Below are positions 5,513-11,440 of a stretch of DNA of 11,440 nucleotides, piece by piece; the first letter of the stretch is position 1, and each line of letters starts with the position of its first letter. The notes below the pieces were generated by a model. It was not told the DNA's origin. It was given only the letters and a program-made list of their open reading frames with translations, and did not search any database. Source of the DNA: an uncultured Ruminococcus sp. (GTDB taxonomy: Bacteria; Bacillota; Clostridia; Oscillospirales; Ruminococcaceae). The stretch spans positions 1 to 11,440 of the forward strand of contig CAMHBN010000039.1 of NCBI GenBank assembly GCA_946183385.1. Direction: 5' to 3'. Made by a program: the position numbers and the translations under genes.

Positions 5513-6070
5513 TCACGCCGTCTTGATGACTTCCTCAATCGTGAGGTGCTCCTTCGGCATAAGGAAGCGGTTTATCAGCCTGTACAGCGCGTACACCACC
5601 ACCGACGCGATGACCGTGTACACCCACACTTTGAGGCTGACATGGTAGAATATGCGGCTGACGTTCTCGTAGTCCCAGATCTGGTAGTAGAACTTGTAGT
5701 CGAGCCAGCACTGCAAAAACGAGGCTATCGCCGTTATCCACAGGTAGTTCGCGAACTTGTTCCGCAGGTAGAGCTCGAATATCAGCGACGCCGCCACGCA
5801 GAACACCGTCAGCAGGACGGCATTATAGCCGAAAAGCCTGCCGCACGCCATATCCGTGAGAAAGCCGCACACAGCTCCCGTCACAGCCGCCGCCATAACG
5901 TCGTTGCCGATGGCAATGCATATAGCCGCAGGCACGAGTAGCATCGGCTTCGTATACGTGCCCGAGGTCATTATCGTAAAGAATACGAATATCAGAAGGT
6001 AGTAGAGTATCCAGCGGACCGTTGTCTTGGTATAGAGGATACGCTTCTCACGGGGTGTCTTTAGCCGCAT
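5513..6070 (-). CDS. mreD: Rod shape-determining membrane protein MreD
   Basis: 185 residues, ATG at 6070 with GGAGG 6 nt upstream. It is an integral membrane protein with about five or six hydrophobic segments (near 18-34, 42-57, 58-74, 82-100, 108-122 and 147-167) and short polar ends. The segment GFLTDMACGRLFGYNAV (69-85) fits the conserved loop of MreD, as do the length and position after mreC. MreD works with MreC in the membrane part of the elongasome, linking MreB filaments to peptidoglycan synthesis. Its start lies 23 nt inside the end of mreC, so the two are translationally coupled. Sequence conservation in this family is low, so gene order carries part of the assignment. Confidence 0.9.
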   Translation of the reverse strand: MRLKTPREKRILYTKTTVRWILYYLLIFVFFTIMTSGTYTKPMLLVPAAICIAIGNDVMAAAVTGAVCGFLTDMACGRLFGYNAVLLTVFCVAASLIFELYLRNKFANYLWITAIASFLQCWLDYKFYYQIWDYENVSRIFYHVSLKVWVYTVIASVVVYALYRLINRFLMPKEHLTIEEVIKTA

Positions 6071-6923
6071 CTGCGTCCTCCTTCTTGCCTGTGAAGTCGA
6101 GGATAACGAATACCGAGCCGAGGCGCGTGATATCTGCGCAGGGCTCTATCTCGGCACAGGCGGAGAGTCCGTTCGCCTCAAAGCCCGTATTTCTCACGGT
6201 GCCTATCGCCATATCCTTCGGGAACAGACCGCTGTTGCCCGAGGTGATGATGAGGTCGCCCGTTTTGAGCTTGTGGTCGGGACTGAGGTGGGTGAGCTTT
6301 GTCGTGCCCTTTTCCGCGGTGAGCACCGTGCCCTCGACAATGCCAAAGTCGGTATTCGTGGACGAGCACACCGCCGCGATTGAAAGGTCGGGGGAGAGTA
6401 TCGTGCGGACGGTCGAGGTCGTGGCGGACACCTCAATGGTGATGCCGACAACGCCCTCGGGAGTGATGACAGGGCAGTACGGCTTAATGCCGTCGATAGA
6501 GCCCTTGTCTATCGTGAAGCCCCTGAACGGGTCATTCGTGATATATCCGAGCACCTCCGCGGGCTGAGAAAATACCTCATCGGGGTGCTGTTCCTTTATT
6601 ACAACGAGCTTTCGGAGCTCCTCGACCTCTTCCTTGAGGTCGTCGTAGTCGGTGAGCTGCTTATTGAGCTCGCCTATCTGCTTTTTGAGCTGTTGGTTCT
6701 CCTCGTAGTAGGCGTCGGCGTGGGAAATTCTGTCCGTCACGCGCTCTATTCTCATTGATATGCCGTTGCTGACGTAGCGGAATGGCTTGGTCGCGGTCTG
6801 GACGAACGAAGCTCCCGACAGCGAGTAGCCGCCCTTGGTAACGGCGTATATCATAATGCCCACGAGGAATGCGAGGAAGCCAAGCAGTACCTTGAATCTG
6901 GTGCTCTTCAGAAATTCACGCAT
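6048..6923 (-). CDS. mreC: Rod shape-determining protein MreC
   Basis: 291 residues, ATG at 6923 preceded by AAGGAGG with a 6-nt gap. A short cytoplasmic N-terminus is followed by one membrane helix (about 10-28) and a coiled coil (about 70-110, rich in Glu/Lys/Leu heptads). A beta-rich extracytoplasmic domain (about 115-278) contains the family's PEGVVGI (155-161) and SGLFPKDMAIGTV (231-243) motifs. A charged C-terminal tail ends it. Length and layout are normal for the family. MreC dimers activate PBP2, encoded downstream here, and scaffold the elongasome. It starts 11 nt after mreB; the mreB stop TAA is part of the TAAGGAGG ribosome site, a compact operon junction. Confidence 0.95.
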   Translation of the reverse strand: MREFLKSTRFKVLLGFLAFLVGIMIYAVTKGGYSLSGASFVQTATKPFRYVSNGISMRIERVTDRISHADAYYEENQQLKKQIGELNKQLTDYDDLKEEVEELRKLVVIKEQHPDEVFSQPAEVLGYITNDPFRGFTIDKGSIDGIKPYCPVITPEGVVGITIEVSATTSTVRTILSPDLSIAAVCSSTNTDFGIVEGTVLTAEKGTTKLTHLSPDHKLKTGDLIITSGNSGLFPKDMAIGTVRNTGFEANGLSACAEIEPCADITRLGSVFVILDFTGKKEDADAAKDTP

Positions 6924-6934
6924 TGAGAGCCTCC

Positions 6935-7951
6935 TTAGTAGTACTTGACATTATCCGTGAGAGCGTCCTGATAGTCGCTGATGTTCTCGAGTATCTTGCC
7001 CGTACCCTCTGCCACGCAGTCGAGCGGGTACTCGGCGATATAGACGGGCATACTGGTCTCGCGGTTGATGAGCTTGTCGAGACCGCGCAGGAGAGCTCCT
7101 CCGCCTGCGAGAGTGATACCGTGGTCGATTATATCCGCGGAGAGCTCGGGGGGAGTCTCCTCAAGGGTAGCCTTTATGGCGTCGATCACCTTCGCGAGAG
7201 GCTCAACGAGAGCGTCGCGTATCTCAGCGGAGTTGACGGTCACGTTCTCGGGCAGACCGTTCAGGAGGTTCCTGCCCTTTATCTCCATAGTGTCCTCCTT
7301 GTCGCTCGGGAAGGCTGAGCCTATCTCGATCTTGATATTCTCGGCAGTCCTCTCGCCGATGAGGAGGTTGTACTTCTTCTTGATGTAGTTGATTATAGCG
7401 GTGTCGAACTCGTCGCCCGCACAGCGTATCGAGCGTGAAGCCACGATTCCTCCGAGGGCAATGACAGCTACCTCGCTCGTACCTCCGCCGATATCGACTA
7501 TCATGCTTCCCGAGGGAGCATTCGTGGGCAGACCCGCACCTATAGCCGCCGCCATGGGCTCCTCGATGATGAGGACGTTGTTCGCTCCCGCTTTCTTGCA
7601 GGACTCCCTTACGGCGCGTCGCTCAACAGCGGTAACGCCCGAGGGTATGCAGATAATGACATTAGCTTTCGTCAGTATCGTACCCTTCAGCGCCTTCCTG
7701 ATGAACTCCTGAAGCATAGTTGTCGCGATGTCGAAGTCGGCGATAACGCCGTCCTTCAGGGGGCGCACGGCTACAATAGAGCCGGGTGTGCGTCCGATGA
7801 CCTCCTTCGCCTCCATGCCGACATAGCGTGTCTTATCCGTTCTTGTATTTACGGCGACCACGGACGGCTCTCTTATTATTATGCCCTTACCGCGCAGATA
7901 TACGAGAGTATTCGCGGTACCGAGGTCTATACCGATATCTTTTGTAAACAT
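6935..7951 (-). CDS. mreB: Cell-shape actin homologue MreB
   Basis: 338 residues from the ATG at 7951, which has AAAGGAG (7959-7965) 7 nt upstream. A longer frame from a TTG at 8014 is excluded because that TTG is the promoter's -35 box and the extra 21 residues are not MreB-like. The actin-fold ATP motifs are all present: phosphate-1 [11 protein letters not shown] (5-15), phosphate-2 [10 protein letters not shown] (151-160) and adenosine [10 protein letters not shown] (281-290). [13 protein letters not shown] (130-142) is the family signature around the hydrolysis site. MreB forms membrane-bound filaments that steer lateral wall synthesis. It is the first gene of the mreBCD operon, with its own promoter. 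Mbl or MreBH paralogues are possible names; the mreCD context supports MreB. Confidence 0.96.
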   Translation of the reverse strand: MFTKDIGIDLGTANTLVYLRGKGIIIREPSVVAVNTRTDKTRYVGMEAKEVIGRTPGSIVAVRPLKDGVIADFDIATTMLQEFIRKALKGTILTKANVIICIPSGVTAVERRAVRESCKKAGANNVLIIEEPMAAAIGAGLPTNAPSGSMIVDIGGGTSEVAVIALGGIVASRSIRCAGDEFDTAIINYIKKKYNLLIGERTAENIKIEIGSAFPSDKEDTMEIKGRNLLNGLPENVTVNSAEIRDALVEPLAKVIDAIKATLEETPPELSADIIDHGITLAGGGALLRGLDKLINRETSMPVYIAEYPLDCVAEGTGKILENISDYQDALTDNVKYY

Positions 7952-7985
7952 TTTCTGGCTCCTTTGTCTTAACTCTAACTTTATT

Positions 7986-8014
7986 ATTATATCACCAAAG
8001 CCGCATTTAGACAA
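7986..8014 (-). promoter_or_regulatory. Promoter of the mreBCD operon
   Basis: On the minus strand TTGTCT (8009-8014) and TATAAT (7986-7991) are separated by 17 nt. Transcription should start near 7979, giving a leader of about 28 nt with the ribosome site at 7959-7965. The -35 box overlaps one arm of a 9-bp dyad. Confidence 0.87.
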
Positions 8015-8043
8015 GGATTTTCTCTGAGAAATTTATCCTTGTC
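8010..8043. promoter_or_regulatory. Dyad overlapping the mreB -35 box (candidate operator or hairpin)
   Basis: GACAAGGAT (8010-8018) and ATCCTTGTC (8035-8043) are perfect inverted repeats. The interior also pairs (TTTCTC 8019-8024 with GAGAAA 8026-8031), leaving only a TTT bulge. Five bases of the -35 box lie in one arm. No T tract follows on the minus strand, so it is not a typical terminator of the upstream gene. Use as a regulator-binding site is inference. Confidence 0.55.
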
Positions 8044-8082
8044 GGAAATTTGCAGATATTTCAGTGCGGCAGTATCAAAAAA

Positions 8083-8352
8083 TCATTTCTTGGGAGCAAA
8101 AAGCTTGGGAGCAGTGTTGTAGTACACGACGATAGCGATGATTATGAGCAGTATCTGCGAGATGTTGATGCTGAGGCTGATACCGAATGTGAATCTGAAT
8201 ATGCCGAGGTCTATCGTGCCGGGCTCGAAGGCGAAGGTTTTCGAGTAGGCAAGCAGGCTGAGTCCTGCCGCACCGTCAACGAGACCGCCAAACCAGCTTC
8301 CGAGCACTATTGCGCTTATTGCGAGAAATGACATATAGATTACTTTGTTCAT
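8083..8352 (-). CDS. Small two-helix membrane protein, DUF4321 family
   Basis: 89 residues, ATG at 8352 with AAGGAG and a 7-nt gap. Two hydrophobic helices (about 4-24 and 60-80) flank a short outer segment with GSWFGG (18-23) and the family-like pattern TIDLGIFRFTFGISLSINIS (46-65). This fits DUF4321, small Firmicute membrane proteins of unknown function that, as I recall, are often found beside mreB. It ends in KK-type basic residues (FAPKK). It sits between dut and mreB on the same strand, 131 nt before mreB, consistent with a cell-envelope role, though that is guilt by association. Family call is from recalled pattern, not a search. Confidence 0.8.
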   Translation of the reverse strand: MNKVIYMSFLAISAIVLGSWFGGLVDGAAGLSLLAYSKTFAFEPGTIDLGIFRFTFGISLSINISQILLIIIAIVVYYNTAPKLFAPKK

Positions 8353-8407
8353 GATTCAATCTCCTTTTCTTTTGTTGTAGTATTGATTTATCTCAGAGCT
8401 TTTCTTT

Positions 8408-8533
8408 ATAGGCGGCATTTCAGGATTTTCGAGCAGATATTGTCGGTGACAAGGAAGGAAAGCGAAGCAATACTTTGTGTATTACAAGCTTTTCTGACGA
8501 CGTCAGCGGCGATATATGCCGAAAAGCCGCTAT
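8408..8533 (+). ncRNA. Long imperfect stem-loop downstream of dut: candidate structured RNA or palindromic mobile element
   Basis: An extended fold can be drawn by hand. The outer stem is 8412-8421 with 8521-8530 (GCGGCATTTC / GAAAAGCCGC, one A/A mismatch). The middle stem is 8437-8445 with 8507-8515 (9 pairs including two wobbles), then a G/G mismatch, then TGAC/GTCA (8447-8450, 8502-8505). The upper stem is 8456-8463 with 8488-8495 (8 pairs, one wobble). The tip is AATAC/GTATT (8469-8473, 8479-8483). The three G-T wobbles hold only in plus-strand RNA; the minus strand would have A-C mismatches. No coding frame is credible. A weak plus-strand promoter (TTGATT 8383-8388, TATAGG 8407-8412) is possible, and no terminator follows. 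Alternatives are a MITE-like insertion bounded by ATAG/CTAT or a dut 3'-end structure. Confidence 0.45.
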
Positions 8534-8554
8534 GCTGTCCTGTAAAGGAAAGCT

Positions 8555-8992
8555 CTATATCCCCGATGAGCCGAAGCCGCCGCTCCCTCTGTCTGTTTCG
8601 GTAAGGGAGTCGCTGACCTCCACCTCGGGAAATATGACCTTTGTTGGTATGAGCTGGGCTATCCTCATGCCGTGCTCGACGGTGAAGTCCCTGCTTCCGT
8701 GATTTATCAGCGGTATGAACCACTCTCCGCGGTAGTCGCTGTCCACTACGCCGACGCAGTTCGCGAGCGACACGCCGTACTTCGTGGAAAGTCCCGAGCG
8801 CGGGTATATCAGCATCGCGACGTCACTGCAGTCGCTCTCGGCTGTGAGCCCCGTCGGTATCATTTTTATCTCGCCCGGAGCGAGTACCACGGGCTCGTCG
8901 AGGCAGGCGCATAAGTCCATGCCGGCGCTGCCTGCCGTCGCCCTCGACGGAATGACAGCCTTTTCGCTGAGCTTTTTGAAAGTCAGTTTCAT
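8555..8992 (-). CDS. dut: dUTP diphosphatase (dUTPase), trimeric type
   Basis: 145 residues, the usual length. It hydrolyses dUTP to dUMP and pyrophosphate, keeping uracil out of DNA and supplying dUMP for thymidylate synthesis. All five family motifs are present: I AGSAGMDL (20-27), II PRSGLSTK (64-71), III NCVGVVDSDYRGE (78-90, with the water-activating Asp84 and the uracil-pocket Tyr87), IV RIAQLIP (110-116) and V RGSGGFGSSG (135-144), the flexible arm that closes over the substrate. The ATG at 8992 shares its A with the stop codon of the upstream U32 gene (TAATG), so translation is coupled. The ribosome site is weak (AGAGG, about 9 nt away), which fits reinitiation. Longer upstream frames lie within the U32 gene and are not dUTPase. 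Confidence 0.96.
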   Translation of the reverse strand: MKLTFKKLSEKAVIPSRATAGSAGMDLCACLDEPVVLAPGEIKMIPTGLTAESDCSDVAMLIYPRSGLSTKYGVSLANCVGVVDSDYRGEWFIPLINHGSRDFTVEHGMRIAQLIPTKVIFPEVEVSDSLTETDRGSGGFGSSGI

Positions 8993-11028
8993 TATTCTAT
9001 ACCTCTGTAGTAAAGTCCGCGCGTGATGCTGCCGTCGGGCTTTCTGCCCGAGAGAGCCGCCGCGGTCTGATCGGCGTCTTCGTCGTGGAGGAGCACAAGC
9101 CCGAAATCGGCGCGTGTCAGCTCCGCGAGCCTGTCGCCCATGTACAGCACGTCGGAGTTCAGCACCTCGACGTATTCCTTCGAGCACGCCACAGGGAGCT
9201 TTCGTCCCGTGCGGTCGATGAGGTGACCCGTACACTTCGCGCAGCCGACCTCATTTTTTATCGGGCAGTTGCGCGTGAGCATGAGCGGGAGACTGCCGTA
9301 CACGACAGCTCCGAGCGGGAGCGCGGTGCGCATTTTCGCGAACTGCTCCGTTGTCGCTTCTATTGATACAACGCAGTCCTCAAGCCCGAGCGAGCGGAGA
9401 AATTCCGCGCTGTATGAGTTGTACACATTGAGCGTGAAGCTGCCGTGGAGCTTCATTCCGAGCGTCCGCCCTATCGCGACGGAGTCGGGCGTGTGGCAAA
9501 AGAGCCTGTCCGCGCCGAGCTTTTTCAGCTCCGCGAGACGTGCGGTGAGAGCGTCCTCGTCGGTGATAAATCGCGGCGGGGAGACTATCAGCTTTTTCGC
9601 GGGGACGCTTCTCAGGAGCTCCTCGCCGATGACAGCCTCGGGGACTATCACGTATTCCGACCGTTCTGCGGCGGCTATCGCCTGTTCTGCGGTGCGGCAG
9701 AGCGTCCTCAGCGGGAGCTCGCCCTCGCGCGGCTTTCGCTTTACCATCGGAAGCTCGGGGAGCGTGCCTGTCGCGTGATACCGCGGCGTATTGCGGTCAA
9801 TGACCGCTTCCGTCAGCTTGTCCGCGAGCTGTCTGCGGAGCTCGTTGAGCTTGCCTGCGGGAACGAACAGTCCCTCGCCGATGTCGGCGGTGAGACTTCC
9901 GAGCGTGAACACGGTATCGCCGAGCTTCGAGAGCTGCTTTTCCACGGCGGAAATATCCGTCGGGCGGTTCTGAGCAGCAGCGGGTGCATCACCCGTTACA
10001 GTTTCCGATATATCGCCGCAAACGGCTGTTACCGTGACGGGCTTGCCAGCCCTTATCTCTGCGTGCATATCGACTGTATGTACCTGACGCGGCGAGCGGT
10101 AGAGCTCGTGAATCTGCGGGATGAGCGAGTGGGCGGCGGTGACGTCGTCCTTCTCGCGGACGCCGAACATCTCCTGCCTTTTCCCCGTGAAATAGCCGTC
10201 CGTGAAGCCGCTGCGTGAGAATATCCCGCGCAGGAGCTGCATATCGGGCGCGTCGCCGCCGAGAGCCTTTTTCAGCTCGCTGACAGCCGAGGCTACATAC
10301 TCGGGGCGCTTCATTCTGCCCTCGATTTTCAGCGAATCTACGCCTATCTCGCGAAGCTCGTCCGTGCGTTCGAGCAGCGACAGATCCTTCAGCGACAGAG
10401 CCGCGGCGTTCTTATCGCCGACAGCCGAAAAAGGCAGACGGCAGGCTTGTCCGCAGCAGCCGCGGTTCGCGGAGCGCGAGCCTATCATCGCCGACATATA
10501 GCACTGTCCCGACACCGACATACACAGCGCGCCGTGCACGAAGACCTCGACCTCGACGTCCTCGCGGCAGATACGTCCGAGCACGTCCCTGCTGAGCTCA
10601 CGCGCGGGTACTACCCTTACATAGCCGAGGCTGCTCAGCAGTCCTGCGGCAGCGGCTGTATGTACCGACATCTGCGTGGAGGCGTGTATCACCGCGTCGG
10701 GGACGACGGAGCGCATTATCTGCGCGGCGCCCCAGTCCTGCACGATATAGCCGTCAACTCCGAGCGCGGAGGTCGAGCGGATATACTCGGCGAAGCCCTC
10801 AGCCTCGTCGTCGGAAATTATCGTATTCACCGCGAGATAGAGCTTCGCGCCGCTGCTGTGGCAGAGCCGCAGAGCCTCCGCGAGCTCCTCGTCCGAGAAG
10901 TTGGCGGCGCTGTTTCGCGCGGAAAAGCGCTTCCCGCCGACGTATACGGCGTCAGCTCCCGCCCTTATCGCAGCCGTCAGAGCCTCGGGACTGCCCGCAG
11001 GTGCGAGTATCTCGGGCTTTTTGCTCAT
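8992..11028 (-). CDS. U32 family protein with DUF3656-like region (RlhA/TrhP-type RNA hydroxylation protein)
   Basis: 678 residues, ATG at 11028 with AAGGA 6 nt upstream and a 4-nt ATGA overlap with zapA. The N-terminal half is a U32 domain: LAPAGSPEALTAAIRAGADA near 8-27, and the signature VEVFVHGALCMSVSGQC (160-176) followed by NRGCCGQACR (188-197). The middle (about 300-420) resembles the DUF3656 insert of E. coli RlhA, and the size is close to RlhA (about 650 residues), longer than TrhP. A second cysteine group lies near the C-terminus (Cys588, 596, 599, 615). U32 members were named peptidases, but RlhA and TrhP/YrrN/YrrO hydroxylate 23S rRNA or tRNA U34 using prephenate-linked chemistry and bind an iron-sulphur cluster. 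An RNA-modifying role is the best guess; a collagenase-like peptidase is the older view. Confidence 0.9.
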   Translation of the reverse strand: MSKKPEILAPAGSPEALTAAIRAGADAVYVGGKRFSARNSAANFSDEELAEALRLCHSSGAKLYLAVNTIISDDEAEGFAEYIRSTSALGVDGYIVQDWGAAQIMRSVVPDAVIHASTQMSVHTAAAAGLLSSLGYVRVVPARELSRDVLGRICREDVEVEVFVHGALCMSVSGQCYMSAMIGSRSANRGCCGQACRLPFSAVGDKNAAALSLKDLSLLERTDELREIGVDSLKIEGRMKRPEYVASAVSELKKALGGDAPDMQLLRGIFSRSGFTDGYFTGKRQEMFGVREKDDVTAAHSLIPQIHELYRSPRQVHTVDMHAEIRAGKPVTVTAVCGDISETVTGDAPAAAQNRPTDISAVEKQLSKLGDTVFTLGSLTADIGEGLFVPAGKLNELRRQLADKLTEAVIDRNTPRYHATGTLPELPMVKRKPREGELPLRTLCRTAEQAIAAAERSEYVIVPEAVIGEELLRSVPAKKLIVSPPRFITDEDALTARLAELKKLGADRLFCHTPDSVAIGRTLGMKLHGSFTLNVYNSYSAEFLRSLGLEDCVVSIEATTEQFAKMRTALPLGAVVYGSLPLMLTRNCPIKNEVGCAKCTGHLIDRTGRKLPVACSKEYVEVLNSDVLYMGDRLAELTRADFGLVLLHDEDADQTAAALSGRKPDGSITRGLYYRGIE

Positions 11029-11390
11029 ATACTGTCCTTGAGCTGCTTGAGCTTGACCATATTCTCAAGCTGCACTATCTTAGCCTTGAGAGCCTCTATC
11101 TCCTTGACAGCGGCGTCGCGCTCGATGCGGGTCTTGCCCGCCTCATCGACATACTCCTTTGTCTGTGTGCGGATATTCTCAAGGCGCTGATTTGACTTGT
11201 TGAGGTCGTCGAGCAGGGCGAGGGCTACCATGATGGAAGCCGTATACGGCGAAGAGCCGCTTCCCGCGTTGACTATCTCGTCTATCTTTGATTCGAGCAC
11301 TCTTGCGAGCGAATATACGTAGTTCGGTGATTCGGAAGTCCTGAGCTTGTACTCCTTTCCGCATATCATCACTTTAACCTCGTTGAGCAT
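11025..11390 (-). CDS. zapA: Cell division protein ZapA
   Basis: 121 residues, ATG at 11390 with an AAAGGAAG-type ribosome site about 8 nt upstream. The N-terminal globular part (about 1-60) has the family pattern VKVMICGKEYKLRTSESPNY and then a helix ending IMVALALLDDLNK (53-65). The C-terminal half (about 63-121) is a long Glu/Lys/Leu coiled coil typical of ZapA dimers and tetramers. ZapA binds FtsZ and bundles protofilaments in the Z ring. The stop codon overlaps the start of the U32 gene. In Firmicutes zapA is often next to U32 genes, so this order is normal; both probably use a promoter just upstream of zapA at the window edge. Confidence 0.92.
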   Translation of the reverse strand: MLNEVKVMICGKEYKLRTSESPNYVYSLARVLESKIDEIVNAGSGSSPYTASIMVALALLDDLNKSNQRLENIRTQTKEYVDEAGKTRIERDAAVKEIEALKAKIVQLENMVKLKQLKDSI

Positions 11391-11422
11391 TTTTGTATCT
11401 TCCTTTCATGCAGGAAGCGTGC

Positions 11423-11433
11423 TACAATATAAT
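11423..11433. promoter_or_regulatory. AT-rich -10-like sequences upstream of zapA at the window edge
   Basis: On the minus strand TATATT (11426-11431) could be the -10 of the zapA-U32-dut operon, 36 nt before the ATG; its -35 would fall outside the window. On the plus strand the same bases include TATAAT (11428-11433) and an extended-type TGCTACAAT (11420-11428), which could drive a divergent gene to the right. Neither can be confirmed with the flank missing. Confidence 0.35.
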
Positions 11434-11440
11434 CGTGCTT

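Noticed and set aside
7952..8014. N-terminal extension of MreB from a TTG at 8014
   Set aside because: The TTG is the -35 box and the extension crosses the -10; a good ribosome site precedes the ATG at 7951, which starts the conserved [15 protein letters not shown].
8406..8723. 105-residue minus-strand frame overlapping the end of dut
   Set aside because: It runs out of frame through dut and into the stem-loop element; no ribosome site and no family resemblance.
9445..11190. Long plus-strand frames opposite the U32 and zapA genes
   Set aside because: They lie opposite firmly identified genes and show no domain, membrane or signal features.

Overview
The window looks like chromosome from a Ruminococcus-type gut or rumen Firmicute (Oscillospiraceae). 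The grounds are: a secreted SGNH hydrolase carrying a type I dockerin behind a very long threonine linker (cellulosome style); consensus TTGACN/TATAAT promoters and strong AGGAGG ribosome sites; and palindromic repeats of a kind I associate, from memory only, with this group. The species cannot be fixed from the sequence alone.

Left part (1-2808, + strand): the C-terminal part of a secreted beta-propeller protein ends at 752 and is closed by a strong terminator. A consensus promoter then drives one monocistronic gene (895-2769) for a signal-peptide / SGNH-esterase / Thr-linker / unknown beta-rich domain / dockerin protein. A 14-bp hairpin at 2773-2804 separates it from the convergent minus-strand genes and probably terminates both directions.

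Middle and right (2807-11390, all - strand): read in transcription order the genes are zapA (cell-division Z-ring factor), a U32-family protein resembling the rRNA/tRNA hydroxylation proteins RlhA/TrhP, dut (dUTPase), a small two-helix membrane protein (DUF4321 type), mreB, mreC, mreD, and mrdA (PBP2). zapA-U32-dut are translationally coupled (ATGA and TAATG overlaps). mreBCD has its own consensus promoter just upstream of mreB, and mreC/mreD overlap. MreB, MreC, MreD and PBP2 form the elongasome, which builds the lateral cell wall. ZapA acts on the division ring. The stretch is therefore a cell-shape and division cluster with two housekeeping genes embedded in it.

The unusual part is the DNA between genes. 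mreD and mrdA are split by 588 bases holding at least nine separate hairpins of several families, two of which are 33-nt copies of one element. Downstream of dut lies an imperfect stem-loop of about 120 nt whose wobble pairs favour a plus-strand RNA. A long dyad overlaps the -35 box of the mreB promoter. I see no CRISPR array, phage, transposase, tRNA or rRNA. The genes themselves belong to known families; the candidates for something undescribed are these non-coding elements and the uncharacterised domain in the dockerin protein.
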